Assembly: GCF_022376445.1 (NCBI RefSeq)
Contig: NW_025955445.1
Span: 1 to 26,986, forward strand
Origin: Fomitopsis serialis
Taxonomy: Eukaryota > Basidiomycota > Agaricomycetes > Polyporales > Fomitopsidaceae
DNA: 26,986 nt
Direction: 5' to 3'
Each line of letters begins with the position of its first letter. The stretch's first letter is position 1. Below, one piece after another: positions 1 to 10,200 of this stretch. The notes under the pieces were generated by a model. The model saw nothing but the letters and a program-made list of their open reading frames with translations. It ran no database searches and was not told the origin of the DNA. The position numbers and the translations under genes were made by a program.

Positions 1-1
1 T

Positions 2-199
2 GTCGGCGAAGAGCTACTCCGCCGGAGGGACATTTCTAGGATCTCTGGCACGGGCATGGTGAGCGAGCCGGGCGGGTTGAGGAGCCTCAGCTTTCCGCCT
101 GCTGACACGACATGGTTCTCTCAGAACACCGACATGAGTGGCATAGCGACCCGTCAATCGCAGGTGCGTAGTGCGTCCTCTACCGACGCAGCTGTCTGA
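2..199 (+). CDS. 3' end of an unidentified upstream gene (partial)
   Basis: The open frame from base 2 ends in ATG followed by a good donor (GTGAGC at 59). It rejoins in phase 0 after the acceptor at 121-124, then runs to TGA at 197-199. The joined tail reads ...RISGTGM / NTDMSGIATRQSQ / VRSASSTDAAV-stop. It is polar and serine/arginine-rich, like the disordered tail of a larger protein. I do not recognise the family. The gene starts outside the window. A second GT...AG at 164-191 would be only 28 nt and is too short for an intron, so I read through it to the stop. Confidence 0.4.
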   Translation, partial: VGEELLRRRDISRISGTGMVSEPGGLRSLSFPPADTTWFSQNTDMSGIATRQSQVRSASSTDAAV

Positions 200-1827
200 T
201 CTGATCGACAATGTCCAGCTGTTCGCCGACGTCGAGTCGCATGAGCTCGCTGACGCATCAGGGTCGAAGGTGAAGAGTGAATCAAAATGGAGCAGCGACC
301 GCTACAGCGGTGGGCGAGACAGCGAGGACAAGGATACAGCGGTCGCATATTGATACCCACCGGCGATCCTCTTCAAATGTAGTGTTTGCACGTTATATTT
401 GCGGTGACGGTGGCTGGTGTACCATCATAGCGGATCGGCCTGGCAGCTTGCTCTCATTTTGTACGTAGTACCCCAGGAGCGGGCTCGCTTGAGGTCCTGC
501 GAAGGTTGTTCATTATTCACTGAGTAGGGTTTGCGCCACATATTGGACGTCGTGTAGTTCGTGCCTCCTTAGATGCCTGAGAATGAGATTTCTACGGCAC
601 ATTCACTCGTTATGATTCAAAAGGCAGGCTCACGAATCAGGAAAATACTTGGTCCGGGTCAATCTAAAGCGCCACCATGTACTCATCCGCGCTCGCCTTA
701 CTGAGACTGAGCTAGTCTGCGCAGACCACAAGAGCCGACAAGACCGGGCCATCATCGAAGTCTTCAACTCAATTATAATGCCGCAAGCGCGAAACAGATT
801 AATACTCTGTTGGAAATTACACTTGATGTGACCATGAAGAACGTCGGTTGAGCGAGAAGTAGTGGTAAACAGTAGCAGGTTGTTCACGCAACTTGACGAC
901 GCTGAGAGAAACTATTGGAAAGGTCTTCGGGCCGGGGATACTGGTGATTAGTTCACATTAGTACTCGCCTGAGAATTCAAATTCGCCTTGTCGCTGCATC
1001 ATTTGTATACGAAACAGGACAGCCCATCGTGGATCGCAGAGCCATCCCGCCCGTACACATTCCCGCGAAAATGGACACATCGCATAGTGTGGCATGAGCC
1101 AGAGATTTCAGTCGTCCTTTCGTCCTCGTTTGTCGTGGACTAGAAGAGGACGGTCAAGGGAGTCAATCCAATGACGCTGGTTCCGACGCTCGGCGGCTTG
1201 TATGATCTGCAACGGAGACTAGCTGGTGCCCGGAGCGTACGCTTGAAGCGCGGCGTAGTGTCCCAAGATAGATGTTCCGCAAAAGGGAGGCGGAGGCTTT
1301 GGATCCTAACAGGAACAAATAATGTCGCTTCGGCACGCTTCGGCGCCTAACAAGTAGGTCAAAGGCATTCGGTCAACGACAGAACGAGACTGTACATGCC
1401 GACGTCGTTTCGCCGACTAATAAGTCGACCGTGATGGATGCATAGAAGCTAACGGTAACATTGAACTTACTGGAGAGGCGCTCTAACAACGTCCCGATTC
1501 AGCCGGAATGACTCTGTCACTTCCACCGTAGGGCACGTGATAGACGGGTACGCGGTGGCTGCAACGCTGTCTTCACTGCACGGTGCTGCTCAGACCGTTT
1601 CCCATCCTCATCTCTCGCGTATCTCAGGGCATACCTGCGTTCTAGCGCATTCTCATCCTGTTGCGCTTTCAATCCCTTGTTTAGACAAGCAAGCTGGCCG
1701 CGATCACGCAGTCGCGAAAGTGAGCAGGCGTTACGGAACTGTTCACCAGACACGGTGTAAGATATATACGGAAGGGCTATGGCAGCAGGTGAGCGTTCTG
1801 ATTACGCGTAAATATCTCTTCTCAAGC
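200..1827. other. Intergenic region, no gene recognised
   Basis: About 1.6 kb with only short overlapping open frames on both strands and no splice-joined protein I could recognise. The long plus-strand frame at 1537-1905 includes the first CUL3 exon, but its upstream part does not look coding. The 3' part should hold the CUL3 promoter and 5' UTR. I see no tRNA, transposon terminal repeat or tandem array here. Confidence 0.4.
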
Positions 1828-4776
1828 ATGGGCACGATAGTACCGCGCGCACGAGTGAAACCGAAGATCGTCAGTATGTTACACTTCCGGGTTGGATGCA
1901 GCTAACTATTTACGATAGAAACCGGCGAAGAAGGTAGGACTCCAGTCCATACACTTATATCTACCTCACACTGAGCATATATGCTCGGCAGCATGGACCG
2001 GAGTTCTCAATAGACGATACATGGGCAAAGCTGTCTAGGAACATCGTCGAGATCCAGAATCACAATGCCGCCAACCTCTCGTACGAAGAGAACCATCGTT
2101 TCGCGTATAATATGGTCCTCTACAAACACGGAGAGACGTTGTACCAGGGGACGAAGAAGCTCATAGCGGACAACCTCGATAGGCTCGCGAACGAGTACAT
2201 CATACCGGCATTCCCCGCCCATGTCGACGACGATCCGGTTGAGAAGGCACAGGCCGGAGAGCTGCTCCTGAAGGCGGTGAAGAAGGTGTGGGATGATCAT
2301 ACGTCTAGTCTGTCCAAGTTGCGAGACGTTTTGAAGTATATGGTACGTCTTCACGTTGCGCCACCTTGCTCGTTTATGGAATGGTAGCAGGATCGCGTTT
2401 ACACGAAATCCAAACAAGTGCCAGAAATATGGGAGGCAGGGCTGCTCTTGTTCATCGAGCACATCCTACGCTCGCCCATACAGGGGCACATCATCTCGGC
2501 AATATTAACCCAGATACAGACGGAACGCGATGGGTATGTAATAAACCGCTCCGCCGTGAAAGGTTGCGTGGACGTGCTTCTGCAGCTGTTCGACGAGCGG
2601 GAGGATGTCTCTGTGTACAAACGAGATTTGGAACCTGTTCTCCTGAAAGAAAGCGAGGCCTTCTACGAGAAGGAGGGCGAGCATCTTCTGGAAACTTGCG
2701 ATGCCCCTGAGTACCTACGACGAGTAGGTAGTTTTCGTCACAGGTATGAGGATATCCCGCTGACCATCACTAGGTTGAGAGTCGATTAGACCAGGAAGAA
2801 TCACGAGCCCATCACTTCTTGTCATCACAGACCAGCCAGCCTCTACGTCGAATACTGGAAGAGGAGCTCATCAACCCACACCTTTCCACCATAATCGCCA
2901 TGCCTAACTCTGGTCTAGATGTGATGATAGACCTGGACAAGATCGACGATCTCGCACGTCTCTACCGACTGTTCGCCATGGTGCCCGCTGGTATCACCAC
3001 CCTCCGCAAGGCTCTCAGAGAGACGGTCATTCGACGAGGAAAGGACATCAACTCTGCAAGTCTATTGTTCGAGGGAGAGGATGCGCAGGAGGACGAGGAC
3101 ATGGAGAAGAGTAGCAAGGCGAAGGGCAAAGGCAAAGCACGGGCTGCGAATGCCGGCTCACAGGTACTCTCGCTTGCGCTGAAGTGGGTACAAGACGTCT
3201 TGGACATGAAGGACAAGTTCGACAAGATATGGGTCGGCGGCTTCCAAAGCGACCATGACGTTGAGAGTAGCATCGACGAGGTACGTACCACGCATATACG
3301 TGGACCTAATGCGTTAAATCTTCTTTCAGGCATTTGGAACCTTTATCAACATGCATGAGAAAGCCCCCGAGTTTATTTCGCTGTTTATTGACGACAATCT
3401 CAAGAAGGGTCTGAAAGGGGTGAGTCTCATGACGCTGCCTGGAAGAACGTTGCTCATGGTTAGCTCAGAAAACCGACACGGAGGTGGACGCCGTTCTCGA
3501 CAAGACAATCACGATCTTCCGCTTCCTTTCCGACAAGGATGTCTTTGAACGGTACTACAAAGGCCATCTCGCCAAGCGGCTCCTGCTCGGGCGATCCGTG
3601 TCCGACGATGCTGAGCGGGGCATGCTTGCGAAGCTCAAGGTCGAGTGCGGCTACCAGTTCACGCAGAAGCTCGAGGGTATGTTCCATGACATGAAGATTT
3701 CCGCGGACACTATGCACGCGTACCGTAACCATCTTGCAACGACTACGGTAATTGTCTTTTCTCATTCTCATACACCCAAGCGCTAAGACCCCCCTGCAGG
3801 CACCGGATGTTGAGATCGCGGTCATCGTCATGACATCGACGTTCTGGCCTATGTCGCACTCCGGCTCACCTTGTAACTTTCCCGCCGAGCTGCTCAAACC
3901 CGCGAAGTCTTTTGAACAGTTCTACCTGTCCCGCCACTCCGGCCGACGACTAACGTGGCAGCCATCAATGGGCAACGCTGACATTCGAGTGAGATTCAAC
4001 TCGCGGAGTCACGACCTGAATGTGTCGACGTATGCGCTCGTCATCTTGCTTCTGTTCGAGGACGCCGCAGATGGCACGTCATTGAGCTATCAGGTCAGCC
4101 AACCACCGCATACGACTCGTATTGCCTTTTCCCCCTGATATATGTTCGTAGGATATCAAATCGGCAACAGCCATCCCAGACACGGACCTCCAGCGCAATC
4201 TACAGTCGCTCGCATGCGCAAAGTACAAGATTCTCAAGAAACACCCGTCCGGCCGGGAAGTGAGCCCAGAAGACAAGTTCACATTCAACGCCGAGTTCTC
4301 CGCGCCACTGCAGAAGATCAAAATTAGCACGGTCGCTTCGCGAGTCGAGAACACAGACGAGAGGAGGGAGACGAAGGATAGGGTGGAGGAGGAGCGGCGG
4401 CATCAAACGGAGGTACGTGTGTTGTAACGGCATCGCTGACTGGTAAGGGTATTCATGCACCCGTCCATGATCCAGGCGTGCATTGTACGAATCATGAAGA
4501 ACCGCAAACATATGACCCATAACGACCTCGTAAACGAGGTTACTCGGCAGCTATCCAGTCGATTCCTACCAAATCCATTGAGCATCAAGAAGCGCGTCGA
4601 AGGACTCATCGAGGTGTGTCATACTGTGCCACATACAACGCGAATCTTGTGCTGATGATGTTGTAGCGAGAGTACTTGGAACGATGCGAAGACCGCAAGT
4701 CATATAACTACCTGGTAAGCAGTTGTCATTCTCTGACTCTGCTGACATGCCGTGCTAAGGACGCTGTCAGGCATAA
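1828..4776 (+). CDS. CUL3: Cullin-3, scaffold of BTB-type E3 ubiquitin ligases
   Basis: Cullin-3 joins BTB substrate adaptors to the RING protein Rbx1. Twelve exons: 1828-1869, 1919-1933, 1992-2342, 2391-2723, 2774-3280, 3330-3419, 3469-3747, 3800-4093, 4152-4412, 4476-4613, 4667-4714 and 4771-4776. They join in frame to 787 residues, close to the usual ~770. All eleven introns are phase 0. N-terminal cullin repeats carry [12 protein letters not shown]; the cullin homology region carries [13 protein letters not shown]. The C-terminal neddylation domain has IVRIMKNRK, with the predicted NEDD8 acceptor at about Lys732, and ends [15 protein letters not shown] and [14 protein letters not shown] favour Cul3 over Cul1 or Cul4. 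Residues ~348-377 are an acidic then lysine-rich insert (EDEDMEK...KAKGKGKAR). Exon 2 is 15 nt; exon 12 encodes only Ala plus stop. The first two exons are less certain than the rest. Its 3' end faces the SCJ1-like gene. Confidence 0.93.
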
Positions 4777-4937
4777 CCTGTTTCCTGCAGATGTGTGTAG
4801 TAGAATAAGGATAGTGTACATCAACACCTCATTGTACCACCACTTTCATTCCTGCAATCATTTATTACTCTGCTCTTCCACGAACCTTCGAACGCGTAGA
4901 AACCTCCCTTGCTGACATCCTGAGGATCACATTATAA

Positions 4938-4943
4938 AATAAA
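4938..4943 (+). terminator. AATAAA poly(A) signal after CUL3
   Basis: A perfect AATAAA lies in an AT-rich patch (4931-4945), 162 nt after the CUL3 stop and inside the 256-bp gap between the two convergent 3' ends. The position suits the CUL3 3' end. The motif is short and fungal poly(A) signals are loose, so this is a position-based call. Confidence 0.45.
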
Positions 4944-5032
4944 TTACCGTGCAGTGCACAATCTAATTCTATTGTAGTACCATACCACTAGTCTAGGACG
5001 TGCAGAGGCAGGAAGGGTAGGTGATTCAGATA

Positions 5033-6762
5033 TCAGAGCTCATCCTTATGTCCCTCTTCCGCCCCACGGAAGACCTTCAGTAGCTCTGGCAAGGCACGTC
5101 AGTGTAAACGCCTCGGTGACCGTATTGCGATACTCACGGCGTCTCTTCTCGGGCGACACCTCCGTCGGTAGGACGACAGTATACTCAACGTACAAATTGC
5201 CGTGAGAGTGTTTGTGCTCGGGTGTGGGCATGCCTTCGCCGTCCACGACCTCGACGAAACCTGACATGGCAGAATGAGTGGATGCATCACCTCAGATATA
5301 CGCAACAAGTGCTTACCTGGCTGCGTCACGACGTCGCGCTTGATGTGTACTACGTGGCCATCCAGATGTGTAATGTTACGCTCGAAGCCAAGAAGGGCCT
5401 GGTCTCCTTTAGCTCCTCTTCCCGAGGTGAAACAGCGCAAGACGCACCTCATCGACCCCGATTGTCTCCTTCCAGTACAGCGCAGACTCTTTCCGCCTCC
5501 ACGAGCCCTGAGTCTTCCTGCTCCTAATCCGCAAAACAATATCCCCAGGCTCATAGTCCGGACTCTCGTCGCCCTCGCTCTCCAGCACGATCTGGTACCC
5601 CTCTGGCGCGCCCGCGGGGATCTCGATCGAGTACACATGCGTGTGTTCGGTGACCTTCGCACCGTCGCAGTGCGGGCACTTGCGCGTGATAATGTTCCCG
5701 CGCCCGCCGCACTGGTTGCAGGTGACTTGCGCCTGAGACCACATCCCGGGCATGATTTGTTGCCGGACAACTTGTACGCCGGCGCCATTGCATGCGGGGC
5801 AGGTGTGGATGTCCCCGGAGGAGGCGGCGCCCGTCCCTCGGCAGTGATCACAGAGAATGTGTTTGTGGACGGGCAGCTAAGCCAGCACAGTGGTCAGCGG
5901 CAAATCGGTCGTGCGATCGGATTGCCTACTTCTACGTGATTCCCTGTGTAACTGCGTGCGCTCGTGAGTTTGCGCAGGATGGAGAGTTGGCATTGAAGCT
6001 TACATGTCTTCCAGCGTGACTTCGACATCAAAGTGTACGGTTGGCCCTTTCCGGACCTGTTGTTGCGCAGAGACTGAGGGTTGCGAATTAATCGGATGAC
6101 GTTTCCGAGAGCAAGTCTCGTGCATCACTCACAGCCGCCGCCGAAGAAATTTTGGAAGATGTCGAATGGATTGCCTGCATGTCGCCCTCCCTCGTTGGCT
6201 TTCAGGCCGTCCTACGAGACAAAATGGCGTGTGAGCACGTAGACCGACCGTGCGACAGCCTTCATGGGCGTACCTCCCCATAACGGTCATATACTTGTCG
6301 TTTCTGCATGAGATCTCAGCATCATATATAGGGTAAGTCATTGAGTCAGGTATCGCTCACTTCGGGGTCCGATAGAACCTCGTATGCTGAAGGTGTGCCA
6401 TAGTGAGCATAGCACACAGGGAAAGGTGAATCAACATACCATGTGCAACCTCAATGAACTTCTCTTCCGCACCCGGTTCCTGATTCCGGTCGGGGTGGTA
6501 CTTGCGACTGTTTTGCTCTCAACAAGCCGGCCTTGTGTGCAAGTACAGCACTTCCTCACCTCAGCTTCTTGTATGCTTTCCGGATATCCTGTTCAGAGGC
6601 TGATTTCGACACTGTAATAGAGCGACCGCATGAGTGAGCCGTTGGCCCAACCGAGAGGATGCGCGCCTTGGACTAACGCTCGAGGGCTCTGTAGAGGTCG
6701 GCAGCCTCCGTTACGGCGGCCAGGAGAAGTAGACACAGCAGTGGCCAGAACGTAGACCACAT
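5033..6762 (-). CDS. SCJ1: ER-luminal type I J-protein, Scj1/ERdj3-like
   Basis: Co-chaperone expected to hand unfolded proteins to BiP/Kar2 in the ER lumen. Twelve exons (high to low): 6762-6678, 6611-6560, 6507-6440, 6386-6361, 6303-6274, 6211-6133, 6073-6004, 5951-5936, 5876-5448, 5398-5317, 5260-5138 and 5085-5033. They join to 370 residues; yeast Scj1 has 377. Residues 1-20 form a signal peptide (MWSTFWPLLCLLLLAAVTEA). The J domain follows, with HPD at 50-52, then a Gly/Phe stretch (FFGGG). Four CxxC zinc units lie at 151/154, 168/171, 195/198 and 209/212, followed by the substrate-binding domain. The protein ends HKDEL, an ER retrieval signal. Exon 8 is only 16 nt and supplies IYTGNH; without it the frame breaks. 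The start is the first ATG before the hydrophobic leader. The assignment is firm; cytosolic Ydj1 is excluded by leader and KDEL. Confidence 0.94.
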
Positions 6763-7119
6763 CTTCGGTAGTGAACGGACAGGACTAGCCTCACGCAGGA
6801 ACGGATGGACACCAGCTGCGCCTCTGGACGACCTTCAAGTTCCACGTTGCGACGCGCGTCGCGCTCGGGACACGCCACAGTCGTGCCACGTACGCGATCA
6901 AATCACGTGCCTTACAAGTGCTCATCCCCTCCGCGTCCAACACCACCCACTGCCCTCGCGCATGTCAAGTCATTAATGTCCAGTTTATCACTGCCTTGAA
7001 TTGCATAGTACAGTACACTGTGATTCAAATACAACGCATTATCAGCTCTGATACGATAGATATGCAACACCAGATCACAGATAGCTCCGACAGCAGTCCA
7101 TTGTCTATGCGGCTCCTAC
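6763..7119 (-). promoter_or_regulatory. SCJ1-like upstream region with a cluster of ACGT-core motifs
   Basis: The 357 bp between the exchanger stop and the J-protein ATG should hold the promoter of the latter. Three ACGT cores lie within about 70 bp: CCACGTT at 6842-6848, CCACGTA at 6886-6892 (TACGTGG on the coding strand) and palindromic CACGTG at 6904-6909. bZIP factors bind ACGT cores, and TACGTG resembles an unfolded-protein-response element recognised by Hac1. That link is inferred from the gene's ER role; ACGT cores are common by chance. Confidence 0.35.
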
Positions 7120-9792
7120 TCAGCTCTTGCTCTTGATCTCCACGACAACATTCGTGATCATGATCACCGTGTAGGCGACAATCAGGGCGATGCCCCAGCT
7201 GCGCGGTAGGAAGAAGCCGTTCAGTGGTACGAAGACGAGCGTCGCAAGCAGCAGGGCGAGGAGCCCACACCCGGTGACGACGAGAGTCGTGGAGAAATGC
7301 AGGTAGTATGGCTCGGCGGTTTGACGGATGATGTAGGATCCGGAGATGCCGATACCGAGTAGGATGTTGAGCATGGGTCCACCAAAGCATGCGGAGAAGC
7401 CCATAATCGGGGCGAATACCTGGAGCAGCGTGAGGACCGAGTGGACCGAGTGAGGACTATCGCTTACAGCAACACTCATGTTCGCCACGAGGTCCGCGAG
7501 CGAGTTTCCGACGGCGAATATTGTCAGTCCAATGATTGCGTCAGAGAGGCCGAAGATGAACCCAAATGTCTAGCGAAAAAATCGTGAGCAATGGACAAGC
7601 GAAGGAAAAAGTAGAAAGGCGTACGGTCAGCACTTCCACTACTTCATCCGCTATGGCCATGATCCAGACTACGGCAACCATGAACCCCATAATACAGCGA
7701 GCGAGCAGCGCTGTTGGATGCGTGCCCTTGTCCGAGAAGACTAGCACCAGTATGCCAATGGTAAAGCCCGCTACGCCTGTTGCTAGAAGCAACCATGGTT
7801 CATGCTTCGTCCCATCTACCAACCGCTCGTCAGACACCAAACATACTGATCGTACCAAGCGACGCACCAAACAAGATGGCAGCGCCGAATAGCGGCCCAA
7901 GCGTGCATTGCACGGCCATAAGCCATTTGTTGAACTTCAGTTCGTGCATCTCTTCCGCAACTTCCTCTTCCGCAATCAGCGCACGCTCAACGCCCTCCTC
8001 TTCAAAGTCCACGAGTCGACTGTCGTTGATGTCCAGAACGCTCCGCTCATGGTGCTTCTCGCGTTCCCGCCCAACGTCGTCGTACGCCGTCACCACCACA
8101 GGCAATGTCAGCGTGAGCATCATCACAGCCGGCGCCGCGAGAATGGCGGCAACCTTGCCCAAGAAGGGCTTCGCACGGAAGCCGTGTAGCGTAGGGAAGA
8201 TTAGGTGGAAGGCGTGTCCCAACACACGTGTGATCGAGTGCCGCCGCGAGGACTGAGTGATGTGCTCAGACTGCACGTCCGTGTCCGTCTCGGAGACGAC
8301 AGGCGACGCGGGGGTATGTGAGATGATTGGTATAGGTGGCATCTCCTCTGTCGGCTCTCGAGGTGGAGCAACTATTCGGGGCGGCGAGCGTTCGTCCAGG
8401 GGCACACCGAGCGCGGCATCCCACGGATCTCGAATCTCTGAGTTAGGAGTATGAGAACGCGAGCGCGAGCGCGACCCGCCATGGCGGTGGTAGTGGCCGC
8501 CCGGATAGGGAGATGGTGTGTCGAACACGCTGAGCGCGGAGCCCGCCGCTTCCTGCTGAAGCGACGAGACAATGCGGCGGAACTCGAGGGCGCCAACCAA
8601 CGAGAAAGATGGCATCGCGCTCAGGTGTGGGCTGCTATGTGGGGAGGGAGAACGCGTCCGAGGTCTGGGTGGGAGTTCCGTTTCCAGACCCAAACGAGGA
8701 GGGCCAGGATGCGAGATAGCACGGGTCCGCGTGTATGGTGTAGGGACCTCGAGGGTGGAAGATGGTGCAAGAGCAGTGAAGGCTGCTCAACTGTGAGCAT
8801 CGCAACCGAAAGGAGATTACAGTACACTCACGGTCGTCCCTATACGGCTCCTCGTCGTGGTATGGGGTAGTTACGATTGCTTCCTCCCTGAACTCGTCCC
8901 GCATGAGCTCTTCATGTCGCCGTCTGCGCTCCATTCGCTTCTCCCAGAAGCTCCCGCCAACAACGACCACGACGTACAGCAAGTACAGAGAGATGAGTGC
9001 AGCTGCCTCCCAAGCCTCGAGCTCGCTGTCCCAGAGCACCACGAGCAGTATCGCGACGGCTACCGTGAAGAATCCGACATCGCGGAAGAAGCGGTAGGGC
9101 AGTACTCGGAACGGCTTGATGATACACAGCGAGCCAGCGACGCACGAGACCACAAACGTCGCAGCACCGAGCAGCTCGCCAATCGCCAGGCCGCCCGAGT
9201 TCGCCTTCATGGCGGAGAACGTGGCGAACACGTCCGGGCTTCCGTTCCCGAACGCGAGGAAGGTGACGCCTGCCATGTTCTCGTCCAGACCAAGCAGCTG
9301 TGCGAGCGTGGCGAGGTTCGGGCAGAAGAAGTCGGCGGCACTGATACCGAGCGTGGAGAATATGAAGACGAGCCAGACGAGATATCCGGAGAAGAGCAGT
9401 GGCCGGAAGGAGACATCAGCACAGAAGTATGTTTTCAGGTAGGGTATCGACAGAAATGTCCGAGTGTCTGGACACGAGTCGATGATATGTGCGCATTGGT
9501 CCTTTACAGGCACAGTGATTGGGAAGCATTGCTATCATTGCGACGAGTGCTTTGAGCATTCAGAACCTGGTCCACAATGTGCAGTACTCACTTCTTCGTC
9601 GGCGTCCTTGCCCAGACCCGCCAAAGAGGTCCCGTTCACATACCCTGCATCGAACAGACTCCGCTTCGCATGCGCAAGTGCGGCGGGTTGCGTGCGGACC
9701 GAGTAGACTTGCCCGTAGCGACTGTGCGACCACAGGATGCAGTTGATCGCAAGTGCGGTGACAAAGAGGAGCTTGGGTGCACCGTACCCCAT
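7120..9792 (-). CDS. Cation/Ca2+ exchanger of the CaCA superfamily (CCX/NCLX/Ecm27-like)
   Basis: Multi-pass antiporter expected to move Ca2+ against a monovalent cation, probably in an internal membrane. Six exons: 9792-9592, 9501-8832, 8782-7868, 7815-7625, 7569-7468 and 7419-7120, joining in frame to 792 residues. Two inverted alpha repeats carry the signatures: GNGSPDVFATFSA at about 152-164 and GNSLADLVANMSV at 680-692, followed by FSACFGGPMLN. A hydrophobic N-terminus (MGYGAPKLLFVTALAINCIL) could be a signal segment. Between the halves lies a loop of roughly 300 residues, proline/serine-rich with GGSRSRSRSHT and LPPRPRTRSPSP, followed by an acidic patch (DFEEEGVERALIAEEE). An in-frame ATG lies farther upstream; I chose 9792 because the hydrophobic leader begins there. 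It is transcribed away from the hydrolase pair. Ion selectivity and membrane location cannot be read from sequence. Confidence 0.9.
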
Positions 9793-10200
9793 GTTGAAGG
9801 AGGAAGAGGAGGCTAAGACATACGACCCGGTCGTATGAAGGTTGCAAATGAGCGCCTGAGCCACGCTGCCGCACGTCCTCACAATGCTCCGTGGGAATAA
9901 CTGGTTAGCGCCGGAGCGGTCGCCTCGCTACCGTTCCTCCTACCAACTCGCTAAGTAGAATTCGAATACTTCTACTTAACGTGCGTGTCTAATGATGCAC
10001 GGACCGGTAGGTGGGTGAGAACGGTGTCAGGAGCTGCCATCTCTCCAAAGTAGGGCGCTAAGCCGGTCAGAACACGGTCATGAGAAGAACCAGAGAAGAA
10101 CTGTGGTCACTTGTGCGCAGCGGAGTGCCGACGGTCAAAGAGGTAAAACCCATATTATAGCTAGATATGACCAGTTGACCGACCGTCCACCCAAAGGCCA
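9793..10200. promoter_or_regulatory. Divergent promoter region with a 9-bp inverted repeat
   Basis: This 408-bp gap separates two divergent start codons, the exchanger (-) and hydrolase A (+), so it probably holds both promoters. It contains a perfect inverted repeat: TAAGTAGAA at 9952-9960 and TTCTACTTA at 9970-9978, separated by 9 nt (TTCGAATAC) that include TTCGAA. I see no coding sequence. Confidence 0.45.

Noticed and set aside
164..191. A second GT...AG that would join the terminal exon at 199 to a longer serine-rich frame ending at 353
   Set aside because: The intron would be 28 nt, below any plausible fungal minimum; reading through gives a natural stop at 197-199.
1537..1905. Long plus-strand open frame overlapping the first CUL3 exon
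   Set aside because: Only the last part (from the ATG at 1828) fits the cullin N-terminus. The upstream part has no domain and ordinary composition.
5274..5939. Large plus-strand open frame across the J-protein gene
   Set aside because: It is the antisense shadow of the zinc-finger exon; the minus strand has clear CxxCxGxG units and conserved joins.
8857..9555. 232-codon plus-strand frame opposite the exchanger
   Set aside because: It is antisense to the first alpha repeat, is highly charged with no domain, and is explained by codon bias of the real gene.
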